Assembly (NCBI GenBank): GCA_014549065.1 | Contig: JACDOX010000003.1 | Location: 16,309,877-16,373,876 of the forward strand | Length of the DNA: 64,000 bases | Direction of reading: 5' to 3' | Source: Cardinalis cardinalis | Lineage: Eukaryota; Chordata; Aves; Passeriformes; Cardinalidae | Shown here: positions 14,151 to 26,900 of the stretch, piece after piece | How the letters are laid out: each line of letters starts with the position of its first letter | Numbering within the stretch: the first letter of the stretch is position 1 | Position numbers and translations under genes: made by a program | Notes under the pieces: generated by a model | Seen by the model: only the letters and a program-made list of their open reading frames with translations | Told to the model about the DNA's origin: nothing | Databases searched by the model: none

Positions 14151-17100
14151 GCCAAAAGAAAGGGAAAACTGTTTCGCTCACACAGTTTCATTATAGATTT
14201 GCTTTCAGCCTTTTCCAAACACTTNCTAGCTTCCCACTGATGAGATGCAAATTAACTGGTGAAGAAAAAAAAAGGAAAAAGAAAAGTTGATTTCTTTTCC
14301 CCTCCCTCACATACTCTCTTGTTGCAGGAGAAATTCACTACTGCANGCCATTAGCTGTATGCCCTCATCCCAAATCTATGATAGCAGNTGTATGAATGCA
14401 TGATCTGAAAGGTCTCTGACCAAAAGCCCTGGGGAAGGCACACTGTTCTCATGAGATGACTCAGGTTACAGACAAAAGCAAAAATTTGTTTCTCCATATT
14501 ATTACATGGGTGTTTCAGTCCTTCACTGGGTTTGCCTACTGTTAGAGAGTGAAGAAACAGATTTGTTTTCTGCTTATTTTAAGTCTATTTCTGCTCTCAG
14601 TGTTAAGTCTCTCTGCTCTCAGTGATGTCCCTGGAAGACTCTACTGCAGACCTGAGCCTTTACTATTAGGTACCCAAGCTGGCCCGAGGAAATTTCAGCC
14701 TGTGTCACTTGTTTTCAAGGGCTGTCAACTGAGTTTGGACCGAGAAATAACAATGTGAGGATTGTTTGTCAGCACAGTAATAACCAGTTAGCAGGCATGA
14801 ACTGGAAATTCCCCCATTCTGTTCCTCAAACCTTCACAGACTCATTTTCCCTTAACCTTCACAGGCTGTAAGGATGCACTCACTACCCACACTTACAGAA
14901 ATGAGATGCCAGCTGTTAGACCAGCAGAGGAAAAGACTGAATTTACAGCAAACCTGGAGACAGCAGCATGGGACATGATGAAGTACTTGTACCATTTATC
15001 TGGTCTTGGTCAACTACTCTGGGAGCTCTCAGAGGCAAATATNAGGCACAAATTAATGGTTAACTAGGGGTGTACAGGTGGCACACAGAATGCTGCTGAG
15101 CTGCTCCTGGAATCCTTCTTGAGAGCAAGAGCTCCCACATTCTAAAGTTACATGTTTTTCTGGAAAAGAATCAAAAAAACCCCAGAAAAACCCACCCAAA
15201 CCAGAAAGAAAACCTGAAAACATCTGCTCAACTCTACAGACCTCCTACAGTCTGCAACTTGTTTTCTCTTTTCAAACCTGCTGAAGGTGCTGCCAGGAAA
15301 CTTCTCCAGAGGGAGGAATTACAACCTGCTTATCCTTCTGGCTATTGCACTTACGCTCTCAGTNCCTGGCTTGGTCCAGTATTGTGCAGCCCTCTTGGCC
15401 AATAGTAAAATTATCCATAAACTCCCAGGTTAAAGGTCACCTCATTCTGCTCATTCTCAGGTAACTTCATTATTCTCACTCTTTTGCCACCACCTACTTA
15501 GAAAAGTATTTTATTTACTTTTTAGAAAGCATTTTCACTTTGATTTTCCACTCTGAAAAAAATGGGGTGTGCAGGAGGACTATTGAAAAATAAGATGATA
15601 TCTGAATTGCTTTTTGGACAGGATTGCAGTCAGCTAAATGGCTGTGAAAAAATAGCAATTTTCTAACATTTATGAATCCTCTGCCCCTAAAAAAACTATA
15701 GTGAAATTCAAGCCATCAAATTCAAGCTGGTTTAAAAATGAAGCCTCAAGGAAGATGGCTCTTATGTTANCATACCTTCTTCTTAAAAACTACTTAAAAA
15801 AAAAAAGAAATATTTTAAAGAAAACATTAAATATAAATTCCAAATCAGCACCGTGGAGAGACATCAGTCATTGTCTCAAGGCAAGGCTTGCTGTTACTTC
15901 ATTGTTTACAAAGGAGGAGGCCCACTTGTGTCCTAAATCAGACCTACANCTGGAAGACTACAAAGGATTTACAGCATTACTTACACTGAGGACAGGAGGA
16001 GAAGAGATCAAAATCAGCATAAGTAAAAGATGAATCAGATCACCAGCTTCTATTCTGGACCCCTAGAAGCAGACATCCTATGCAATCGTGTCCTGATCAC
16101 AGCCTTGCCCATGTGCAGGTGGAATTTATTAGATTTCCAGGGCTTTCAAACAGCCTCCACCTGCTCTTACCCAAGGTTAGCTTCCACACACCTATCTCTT
16201 CATTTTCACAACAACACTAACAAAGAGATGATCCCACAGAAAATTCTTTTCATATTTGTCAGTGAAATGTAGAGACTTTCAGTCACAGGAAATGAGAAAC
16301 AAAAATGTAACCTGCTTATCAAACCCTCTAATTAGTAANGCCTGGATGAGAGCTGCAGAGTTATCCTCAAAAACAATTAANAAAATAATTATCTAAGTCA
16401 GGGTGCAGGTTTGCCAACTGTGATAATTTGGTGTCATTTAGCCTGGTTTAGATTTAATTGCATGGCANTTGATATAATGCACACAAAATGACACCAATAA
16501 GCTGCATCATTGATTATCATATAACCTTTAGGTGAAAGTTTGAATAGTCAGGATCNCCTAATGAATTCTTGCAATTAATCAGTTTGCAGTAGACAGTCTC
16601 CCAGTGCCTGCAAAAGTACCTCATGTCCTGTTCCCAGGTTTTTTTTGTTCACATTGTACAAGACTGAAAACTGAGACTGCGTTAATACAGAAATGTTCTG
16701 TATTTTTTTTTTGTGCCTATTTAGTTTGATTAAAATTTTTACAACCAGATTTAATATACTCTGAGAGTCATTGCAACGGAAATGCCAACACAGATGACGC
16801 TGATATAAGCAGGGGCTGAATCATTTTAGAAATAAAGAGCAAGGTTGCCCTCTGGAGACTTCTCTAGAAGTGCTTCTGAGAGCTAGGACATTTTTTCTTT
16901 CAGAAAAAAAATTGCTAAAAGGTTTTAAGATTTTTATTTCTTTTAAATTCGAATGTGAGTCAAGGCAGCTGATGCTAAGAACTTGTTACACCAAGATAAG
17001 ACTGAAGCTACAGTTCAGCCAAATGCACTATATTGTCATTTACCCCATGGTTCATCATGTCTTTTCAATAGCAGTCTCATGTGTCAGCCTGAAAAAAGTC

Positions 17101-17539
17101 ATGGAATGATCTTAGTTACTGAAATCCAAGTGAATTTTGTATTATTGACTCCTAGCGTGAAAAATTCCCAAGTGCCTTAATATTTTTTTTTTAAAGGAAA
17201 TTTTCACAGTTGCAATTTCTGAGTCTATTTATGCTGAACGCACAGGCTGTGTTTGGGCTCACCGTCGTCTGTAGCTACTGTTGGGGCAGTAAACGTGCTA
17301 GCTCTAAATGTAAANGTAAATACATGTTCTCCATGTATATACCCTCACGGATAAGCAGTTCTTGGTGGGATGTTACACTAGAGCGGCTCCTTGATCCCAC
17401 CTCACCCGCTGTCCGTGTGCGAGCAGCTGCGGGGGCAGTACAGGTGTGCCTGGTGCTTCAGGTGCAAAGGGTGAAGAGAAGCCGGGAGGGCAGAAATTAA
17501 GAAACCAGTCTTACAGCTGAAAATAATAACCAGCCTGCA
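14151..17539. other. Upstream non-coding sequence with a possible conserved element
   Basis: No gene is recognised. The stretch 16400-16560 is rich in TAAT, ATGCAAAT-like and GATTA-type words and looks more constrained than its flanks. This is only a visual impression. Confidence 0.4.
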
Positions 17540-17854
17540 TGCAGCTGCGGCGCACCCAGTTCAGCTCTGAGGGCAGTTTGGCAATCGAGCTTTCCCCACC
17601 TTCAGCAGCCAGCCCCACTGATGCAGCCAGCCCCGGCCGATGTTACGGCGGCCACACGCGGTATTGCTCGCTCCACCGGCAAAGCCGCTCCATCTCCAGA
17701 TGCCCTCAGACGAGCCGGCCGTGTCCAGCACGGGGAGCAGCTTCCTTTCCCTGCCNAGGTAAGGAATCTGCCTTGCTTACTGCAGAAGGGCCGCTCGTGG
17801 TGGCGAGCTGGCGGCCGCCCCTCAGGAGCCGCTCCNGGGGCCCCTGAGAGCGCC

Positions 17855-17864
17855 GCGCATGCGC
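17855..17864. promoter_or_regulatory. NRF1-type binding site
   Basis: The 10-bp palindrome gcgcatgcgc matches the core of the NRF1 consensus. NRF1 controls many nuclear genes for mitochondrial proteins, which fits a mitochondrial matrix enzyme. Binding is inferred from sequence only. Confidence 0.65.
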
Positions 17865-17905
17865 CCCGCGCTGTGCCGCGGAGCCGGTGAGGGAGCGGTG
17901 CCGCC

Positions 17906-17937
17906 ATGGCGGGCCGGGCGCTGCAGGCGCTGCCCAG
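17906..17937 (+). CDS. HIBCH: HIBCH coding exon 1 (residues 1-10 plus 2 nt)
   Basis: The ATG sits in an optimal Kozak context (gccgccATGG) in the CpG island. The exon encodes MAGRALQALP and the first two bases of an Arg codon, then donor gtaacg. It is the start of the mitochondrial targeting sequence. An out-of-frame ATG at 17859, inside the NRF1 palindrome, would open an overlapping upstream ORF if transcription starts further upstream. Confidence 0.93.
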
Positions 17938-20900
17938 GTAACGGGGGCCGCCCGGAGGGGCGGCAGCGGCGGCGGCCGCGGGGAGCGAGGGGAGCGCTGG
18001 CCGAGCCGGCCGGGGATTGCAGCCCCGCCGCTGCTGCAAGTTACAGTTCGGGCCTGGATCAGCCAGGCCTTCACTAACTTTCACCTTCAAAAACAAGCAT
18101 GCGATTAAAAACTAGCGTCGTGTACGCGGCGCTAACATTTAACGTGGAGTTGGATGGGTTTGTGCGCTGAAGTAGCTGAAAGGTGAAGTTTGTCACTCCA
18201 GCTCTGCTGTGTGGCCAGCACAGCCTTCNTCAGTGGCCATTAATAAATGACAGCCTCAAAATTAATAAATTACTGCTCAAAACCAGTGGCGTGTTCACAA
18301 AGTTTGACAGCCTGGGTCTCCTGTCACCCACAAAAGGGCGAGCTCTTACGCAAACCTTGTGTAAATGTATGTGAAATTTGTACACATGAGGGCAGGTTTG
18401 TGTCATTGAAGCTTTTGGAAATAGACAAGGTTTTGACAATAGGTTTTTGTTTTTGTTGGTTTTGTTTTTGTTCTTTTTATGTCAACATTTAATCGTGCCC
18501 GCAAAAAGGCTGTAAATCTTTAAAAGACACACAGTGTCAATCATATCCCCAACCCCTCTGTCCTGGTATTTTTCAGGCTCTCCTAATTTGAAAACATGAG
18601 TAGCTGACATTGGTATCTGCTATTAATTTACTAGTAAACAAAGAATTTCCAACTGTTTCAATAATAAAATTTTACCCTAATTTAATTGATTCTTATGAGG
18701 AGAATGTCAAGCAGTTGTGTTCCCAAATTTTTATGCCACTGCTTTGCTTAACCCAGCAGTCAGATATTTGGGGAATCACGTGGCAGGTTTGTGGTTTTAA
18801 CTGTTTTTTTAATTTTTTTTTTTTTTTTTTTTTTTTTAGGCTGAGGGCACTCAACAGGCTGCAAGTAATATTTCAACATTTGGTAAGGACAGCATCATGT
18901 TTGACTGAGTTGGAAGCTTTCAGGACTCTTTAACTCCCCATAGGCACATAGCACATGCAACTTCTAATGTGTCTGCACACAGTGATTCTGAACATTTTCA
19001 TTTATTGCTCAGGCATGGTATTGCCCACATCTTTGAGCACTTGGTTACAGGTGTCTATTATACTGTAAATTAAAGCTTGATATTTTGGCTATACTTTATA
19101 GATCTTTCTTTAATTTATAGATAGTTTCTGTGTTAGCTTCCATAAGTTCCTTAAATATCATCCCACTATGAATGTGAAAATAGTTGAGGGGATTTTTTTT
19201 CTACTGTTAGAAGTTATTTAAAGATAAAGCGGGATGTACATTTGGGTTTGCAGTGTCAAACTACCAGTAAGGATATATGGAACTGTCATTGTTCTAATTG
19301 TTGCAAGTATTTTCAGAATGTCAGTTTTAAGGAACCATGGATTTGTGTTTTATTAGTAGGGTGGGGAATTTTTTATTTGTTTGATTTGGGTTTTTTTGTG
19401 TTTGTGTGTGTGTCACTGTTGTAAATTTTATTTAACNGAACTCAAAACATTACTGTAAGAGAATGTGTGGTCCAAAAATCTGTCTGAGTTCTATTACTCT
19501 GAAAGACTCAAAGTAGCTTCCAAAGAACTGTTTAGGAAATGCAAATAGAAGTACAGAGGGAAAAACTTAGCATACAATTCCAGAATGCATGTTTTGTGAT
19601 CCTGGATAGTGTGTTTTGTGAATGTTTTTCCATAAACACTTTCGTAAATTTGTTACTCGAGTTACCTAACTGATGACATTTGCTTTATTTATTTGTTTTT
19701 GCATGCACAGAAAATGTCTAAGCAGACAGATTCAGCAGCAGAAGTGTTGTTGGAAAAGAAAGGAGGTGCAGGAGTAATAACTTTGAATAGACCCAAGGCT
19801 CTCAATGCACTAAATCTGCCTATGATCCAAAAAATCTATCCTCAAATAAAGGTTAGTAACTCCACTTCTACCCATCCACTATACATATGTTATTTGAAAC
19901 CAATTTTAAAATGCAGTTTGACACTTCTTAGTGTACTGATTTAAAGGATNAAAGTTTGTGTGAGTACAGTAAGCTCAGATTTATAGTATGGGAAAAACCA
20001 GACAGTGTCAAGCAAGTTAGAAAGAGGAGACCCATCAAAGAACAGGCTATCAGACAGGGTTAAATTTAGCATCTCCATAAGTAAATGCACACACATGTTA
20101 ATACCAGAACTGAATTAAGAACAAGCAGTGCTCAGCATTTGTGTGTTCCTTTTGGTAGCACCCACCTGCTCAGTTGGCACAAATTTTAACCCATACAGTT
20201 GCCTCTTAATGGAGTGCAGTAGCACTGTAGAGTATTGCACTCCATCAAGAGTGCAATACCATTTTCATGGCTGAAAATAAGATACCAACCACTAGGAAGC
20301 AGGGGGCTGTCAGTGTCACTCCTTAGATGAGAACTCATGGATTTGCAGGCACTGTTTCTACAAGCTAGTGAAGTACCATGAGATTTAAAGCATGAAAATA
20401 GTCTCTTTTAATTTAATAATGCTATTTATCATATGCACACAGTCAAATTCATTAGATACCAATATTTGTTGGATAATTGTCTGATGCCTTTTGGTGTTTA
20501 TTAGACATTTTTGAAGCACAGCCTGAAAAGGTGTCAGTTTTTGATTTCTGTCAGGCCNTGTTTTGTGGGGTGCTGCCTTTCTTCAGAGCCTGAGAGCTGC
20601 ACACAGGTGTTTTTCTGAAATAGGAAAGGCAGCTCTGCTAATCTCTGCTCTCAGGATTGAATAGGATGCAGAAGTGGCAGAAAGACACTTAGATTTCAAA
20701 CTTCAGTTTAAGACAATCTATTTTAAGTATGGTTTGATCTGCTTTTTGAAAAAGTGAAGTAAGAGTTATAGACACTAAACAGAACAAGCATTATTTACAT
20801 AGATTTTAGTCTTATGTGCAAATATTTATTAATTTTTTAGACATGGGAGCAAGATCCTGGAACTTTTCTAATAATTATAAAGGGAGCTGGAGGAAAAGCT

Positions 20901-23900
20901 TTTTGTGCTGGGGGTGACATCCGAGGTAAGGACTATCTTCACTTAAATATTTGATGTCTTTCCCAGTCACTACTTTGTGTTGATTTCCTTTGTTTACTAT
21001 GACTTGAGTAAGCAAATCTTGCAACACAAGAGTAAGAGATCAGTTATGCTGACTCTTAGGACACCTTGATGTGCAGATGCTACTCAAGGTATTTGTCAGG
21101 AGACAACTGCCAGGACAGCGTATAAAAGAGTAAAAATTACATTTTTATGAATAACTGATTATAGCAGCCTGTCATTCCAGGAGGAGAATCTTGTCTCTAC
21201 GTTTCTCTTCCCANATTTTCATTATGTCAGCCTCTTTCCAAGATATTTGAAGGGCCCTAACAGGTATCTCTGATAGTATTGGATAATTTGTGTCTAATGT
21301 TTTAGATGGCTAGATACAGATCTGANGAGGGTGATGACAGTGTGTGTACTTATTTTTTAGCTATGAACTGCAGGAAATCTCCAAAGTGTCAAAATTAGAA
21401 AAATTGTTGCAAACTGTGGGTAAATAAGCAGCACAGGTTATTGTTATTACAATATATAAAAAGATACTTTTATGTCATGCTCTAATTGGCTTCTCATTTT
21501 TAGTATTTAGAGTCTTCAGAATAGTCAGTTTTAAGTGACTGTTCTAAATGTTGGTGTGAAAAATATCACAAATGAGTATTAGGAGGGGTTAGAAAATGGA
21601 CCATACTCTCACAAGTATGTGACAAAGTGTCTAGCAAAATACAGTTAAATCTAATTTGAGACTTATGTTCATACTTAAATTTGAGCAAATTTTCTCAAAT
21701 ATATTAAGTNGGTCTCTATTTGCTGTAGGATAAGACTCAACTTAGGCATTATTTTCTTTTACTTGTGTTTTCTGTTAAACTTACCATTATCTTTGGAATT
21801 TTTATTTCTCTTAAGCCCTCACAGAAGCAGGAAAAGTTGGAGATAAACTGATACAAGATTTCTTCATAGGTGAATACAGGCTGAACAATGCCGTTGGTAT
21901 GTTAACAGCAATTTCTGAAACAGTATAATTCTCATAACACTGGCTTCAAATGTAAATTTATCTCTTTGATAATCTATTAAAGACTGTGGTAGCATCAGAG
22001 AAGTAGTANTTTTTTTTTTTTTACTAAGTTCAATACCAGTAATATAACATGTCCCATTTTTATACCTTGCATGCAGAATGTGTTTCTTTTGTTTGAGTTA
22101 TTGTGACAGCTACTTTATCCCATCCCATCCCATTGTTCTGGTTAGTTCTATTTCCTCTGTGGAAGAATTAGTGTTAGCTGCAGACNCTGCAATTCTGCCC
22201 TAAGTATAATTGATCTGCTTCAAAGAAGACCTGAGGTAAAAATAGATGTGTGGAAAATCATTAAAATTCAGTCAGAAAGCAAAAGATTAAATTATATTAT
22301 GGCTTTCCGTTTAANTAGATTGCATGAAAGATCACGGCTTCATAATTCAGGAATGAGCTGCCTGAGTTTATTGCAGAGACACTGGATGAAGTTTACTGGA
22401 GTGAAGCATATTAAAAAAGGATATTAATTCTTTAGGTTAAAAGTAAAGAGTTGAATGTTTTGATGAGAAGAAACTACTCCAAACATATTTTAATTGAATA
22501 CAGTTTGAGTTTTAAAACATGGTGTCCTGTATTAGTCACTACAACAGGAGGAGTGCTGTTGNTTGCCTTGACAGAAGAGCACAGCTATTAGAGTAATTCC
22601 TGAAAAGTTACTTTTACTTTGACAGAGTTTCAGGACTGAGCATGCTTGTCGTGCACCTTTCTTTCCTTCACCAATGCAAAGCAGAAAAATAGTTTAAGGT
22701 TCCAGATAGTGGGGGAAAACATAGTATTACCTTGCCAGTTGAACTTGATGATGATTTTGTTGCAAGGGTACATAATTCAAAAGTCTGGTTTTTTATTTTT
22801 AANTTTTTAAAATTATTAGCTGTTCAATATCTGTAATGCATGTAATTACAAAACCTAGATTTTTGTTAGCTTTAATATGACCGTATTCCTTTANGCCTGA
22901 GATTTTTGCTAAAAATATTTATTTATATCTTATATTTTATAACTTAAAAATACAGTGGGGAGCTGCTGTCACAGCATTGCAATGGGAAACGCTTGCTGCT
23001 ACAGAAATTTTTTCAGGGGGTAGCATCTACAGCCCATGCATTAGCTTGTATGTTCATGTAAGAGGAAAGTTCAAAATAAAATTCTCTTAACATTTTCTAA
23101 CTACTAATTTGAAGGATTGAACTGCCTTTTAAAATANTTTATTTTAAACAAGGCTCTATATAGTTGTTACAGAAAAACTCACAACATGGTTGCAGGGGAT
23201 ACCCGTATCAGCAATCTCTTTGGACTGTAATTCTGACCTGAAAACACTGAATACAGGGCAGCTGTTTCATTCACAGTCAAGTTCTGAGTCTTTCCAGGAA
23301 TGGTAATTGAAAGCATTGGGGTTCAGTTTTATGCCTTCTAGAGGGCCCAAGAGATGAAGTTGGTCACTCAGCACATTGTCACCTGAACCTGCCTGCACCA
23401 CGTTCAGGGCTGTATGCAAGAGCTGCCATGACAGAACACGCCTGCATTGCAGAATTTACAGTCACATCGTGGCTGGAACCCACCCATGCTTCTGGCTTTG
23501 TAATAGAGCACTCAAGGGCTGGAACACACCCTGTGCTCCTAATCCAGACTGTGAGAGGGGGTGAAAGGGCATCTGCTGTGTCCCAACATCAGACAGAGCT
23601 ATTTGTGCTGGCTAAACTCTCAGGTACTCACATAACAAACAATGCAATGTTTGATAGTTGTATAATGTTCTCTTACAACACTCACAATCCAGTAAATCAG
23701 AAACTGNTGTTTCTTTTCATTACTTAAGAATTACATGAGGTACCTTCATTGTAAGATGATAATATGATTACTGCNTAAATTCCCATTTATTTTCTGCTGC
23801 TCTTGCTGAAGTAAGATGTAGGGAAACCTGTCATGTGGTAGCTAGTCACAGGTGCACTCTTGAAAAAGATGGATGATTGTTTTCCTTGATGTTTTNTACA

Positions 23901-26900
23901 GGCACCTGCAAGAAGCCATATGTGGCGCTTATTGATGGCATTACAATGGGAGGGGTAAGTTAAGGACCTTACCTGAAACCTGATAGATTGTTTTAAAGTC
24001 ATCTCGTGTTGTGTCTGAGTTGAATGAAGCACACACAAGGCATTTCCAACCTGTGGATTGAAGAACAAGCATCATAATCTGAGCCTTTGTCTCTTGTTTG
24101 TCTGGCTGCACTGCTGCCCTTGTAGGGCCTCTGCTGTTCCTTGATATCTAGTGCAAGTGTTTCCTCTAGGAAAGGAGCAGAATCCCCTCACAAAGGTTCT
24201 CAGAATACCCAGGGGGAGTTTATATATCATACAAAATCTAAGAACAGTTCTCCATTCTCAAGTGTATTAAAAATAGAATTATATAAAAATACATTTAAAG
24301 AGCAGCTCTTCGAGAAATTGAGAATTCTAAGCTACACCTTTGCAGACATTCATGAGTTCTATATTTTTCCAGCAAATAATCTGGAAATGCATCTACTTTC
24401 TCACCTCTGTAGTACTTTTAAAACATCATTTGTGGGATATTGATTCCACACACAACTCACCCAGGGCTGCACCATATTACTAAAGCAATATAGAGAAGAC
24501 TCCATCATATTGTTAGTTATACTCAGTGTTAATAATTTTTTCAGCAATTGCTGTCTGTAAGCACCATAAGTAGATAACAGGGCAATGTCATGCTTTTTTT
24601 TACATGCTAAAATTCTGTTTTAGTGAGTTTCACATCTGTAGGATATATTTGCACCACATCAGAGAGTGGATTAAAATAATCTTCAGTTATTTTTAACACT
24701 GAGTTTAACGATGAAGCCTGTCTGCCATGCCACTGCTTAGATTTTTATTGTTTTCTGGCATGTCCCTATGATATGGGTGTAGAGTCTATTTAAATANAGT
24801 TTGTCAAAGATAAATATGAGAAGTGGAACACGACGTGATCCATGACCTGTCATGACTCTTTCCTTTTCATCTTTCCATACACATTTCATTTGTCTGTTTT
24901 GCTCTTCTCAGCTTTTGNTCTAAACACACAGCAGCTCTCTTGCCCTTTGCTTCTTTGCTACCAAGCCCTAAAGATCTCACTAGAGAACCATTCCCCCCAG
25001 CCTAGCATACATGCATTGTTTCCAGCATAAAGGGCACTTGTTCTNTAGCTCTTCTTGCAGAAAAACTGCTTTATTGACCACAGGAGTCCTGAAGGTTCGT
25101 AGATAAGAGATAGGGAGTCCATTTATTTTATGGACTTTTGAATAATAGGGTGGAAAGCTATGAATGAGCAGAACTGCCCAGCAGCCAATATCTTTTAAAA
25201 GGTCCTGCAGATGGCTTGTTATGACTGTGGCCTGAGCAGGAATAGAATTTTGTCCTTTGAAAGGAAAGTGTATTTTTGGACTGAAAAGAACATAATGGAG
25301 TCAGATGATCCTGCATTACTAAGATTCTTTATGAATTCTCTTTCCTCTGACAAGCTTTTAGAAGGCAGCAATTAGCCTGAAACTGTNTTTTAGTGCAGGA
25401 TAAACCAAATTTTAGTGCAGGATACCCAAATTTCAGTGNGACTGTGACACAATTTAACTGCCATTAGGGTCTGAATCATAACTTAATTTGCTTATCATAT
25501 CCTAGAAGTAGCATCTTTACTTGAGGGTAAGGGGTTAGATTTTGACTCAGAAAGTATGCAGCCTTATTTAGGNGAAGTAAGTAAAAAAATCACAGAAGTG
25601 TGTTAGAAATTCAGTTACTATGTGCTTGGATAGTAAAGGTTGCTACTGGGGCACAGATGCCATAGATCTGTGATAGTGAAACCTGGAATTTTATCCAAAA
25701 AAATGAACTGGTTCTACTTCATTAATGGCTAGGGGCTGGTAGATGGTTTTGGGAGCTTCATTAGCCAACAGATGGGGCTNTGGAGCTTGTTCTCAGCACC
25801 GTCTTGCCTGTTCTCCTGTAGTTCATCTAAAATTGATATTAAATATAAATGTATCTTTTCATCTTTTTGTACTCATTTGGAACAGTAAGTTCAAATTTGT
25901 AAGGCAAATTCGTTAGAAGCAAAGGTGACTGCAGTTTACTGAAAAATAGTGAAATGAGTTATAAATACCACATTTACTGCTAAAGGATGTGCTCTGTTGA
26001 AAGGAACACTGGGCACACACTCTCACANTGCTAAAAACTAGTTCAGATTTAGCTGATTTCTCTCTGTAAGTTTTCTTTTCCTTGAAATTAAGTACCCGAA
26101 NAGTTGACAAGAAATTCATATGTTGGGGCTTTAAAAAATATTATTGTCTGCAAATGACATCCTAAGTTTGGTCTTCTGGTTTTAGAAGAGTCACAGTCTT
26201 GTCTTAAGTTCTTTGGAGATGAATATGGGTGATTTATAAGATCAAGCCAAAGCTATGGTTTTAAAAAAGGCTTTGGCACAAAGTANATTACTGCGTCAGG
26301 TACTCTCTGACAGACAAAATGATTCATAAAATTGTTTTTGAGACCTGTTTCAGAGCCAAATAAAGCACACTAGACAGGCNGAGTGCTGGCTTTTCAATGA
26401 TTTGGCTTGGAATTCAAGGAGAATATTTGAAAGAGGGGAAAAAAAAAGAAAAACTGGGCATAGACCTTGGAAGTTGGTGAAAATGGTTGAGGTCACTGGA
26501 ATAACTCACAGTTAAAAAAATCTTTAAAAAATCTTAAGTAGCTTTGCAAAATGAGAAGTACATTTTCAGGAGGAAAGGCCATTACTTTTAGTTTATAGAA
26601 GAATCTCTAACAGCATGAATGAAGAACCGTTTTTTNTAGTATCATATTCTAGAGCATTCAGGATTTAAAACCTTCCTGAGCCAGGCTGTATTTCAGAACC
26701 ACCGTGCTAAATAACCATCAGTGGTCACACTCACCTCTCTGTACATCTCATACTTTTTGACAATAAGTAGGCTTGGTGTTCAGAAAGGCCTCAGATTTCA
26801 CAGTTGAATGCTGTGNTTTGTGAAAAGCAACTTGTTGCTCTTTTAGGCCTGTTGTCTAATGCTTATTTTTTTACTGATGAGTAAAGAGAGTGTTGCTCAA

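Larger units (their letters stand above)
17540..18060. promoter_or_regulatory. CpG-island promoter of HIBCH, possibly bidirectional
   Basis: The sequence changes abruptly from AT-rich to strongly GC- and CpG-rich around the HIBCH start codon, with no TATA box seen. A perfect NRF1-type palindrome lies 42 bp before the ATG. Consensus donors occur on the + strand at 17759 (gtaagg after a CCNAG context) and, on the - strand, as gtaagc near 17778 and gtgagg near 17412. These could belong to alternative or divergent 5' UTR exons. Mammalian HIBCH and INPP1 start head-to-head, so a shared promoter is plausible but not demonstrated. Confidence 0.75.

Noticed and set aside
17602..18096. 164-codon - strand open frame
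   Set aside because: It lies over the CpG island and HIBCH exon 1. The Arg/Pro/Ala-rich content reflects GC-rich DNA, not a gene.
20232..20259. MicroRNA gene at the perfect hairpin
   Set aside because: The stem is only 11 bp and does not extend, well short of a pre-miRNA stem, so it was listed as an inverted repeat.
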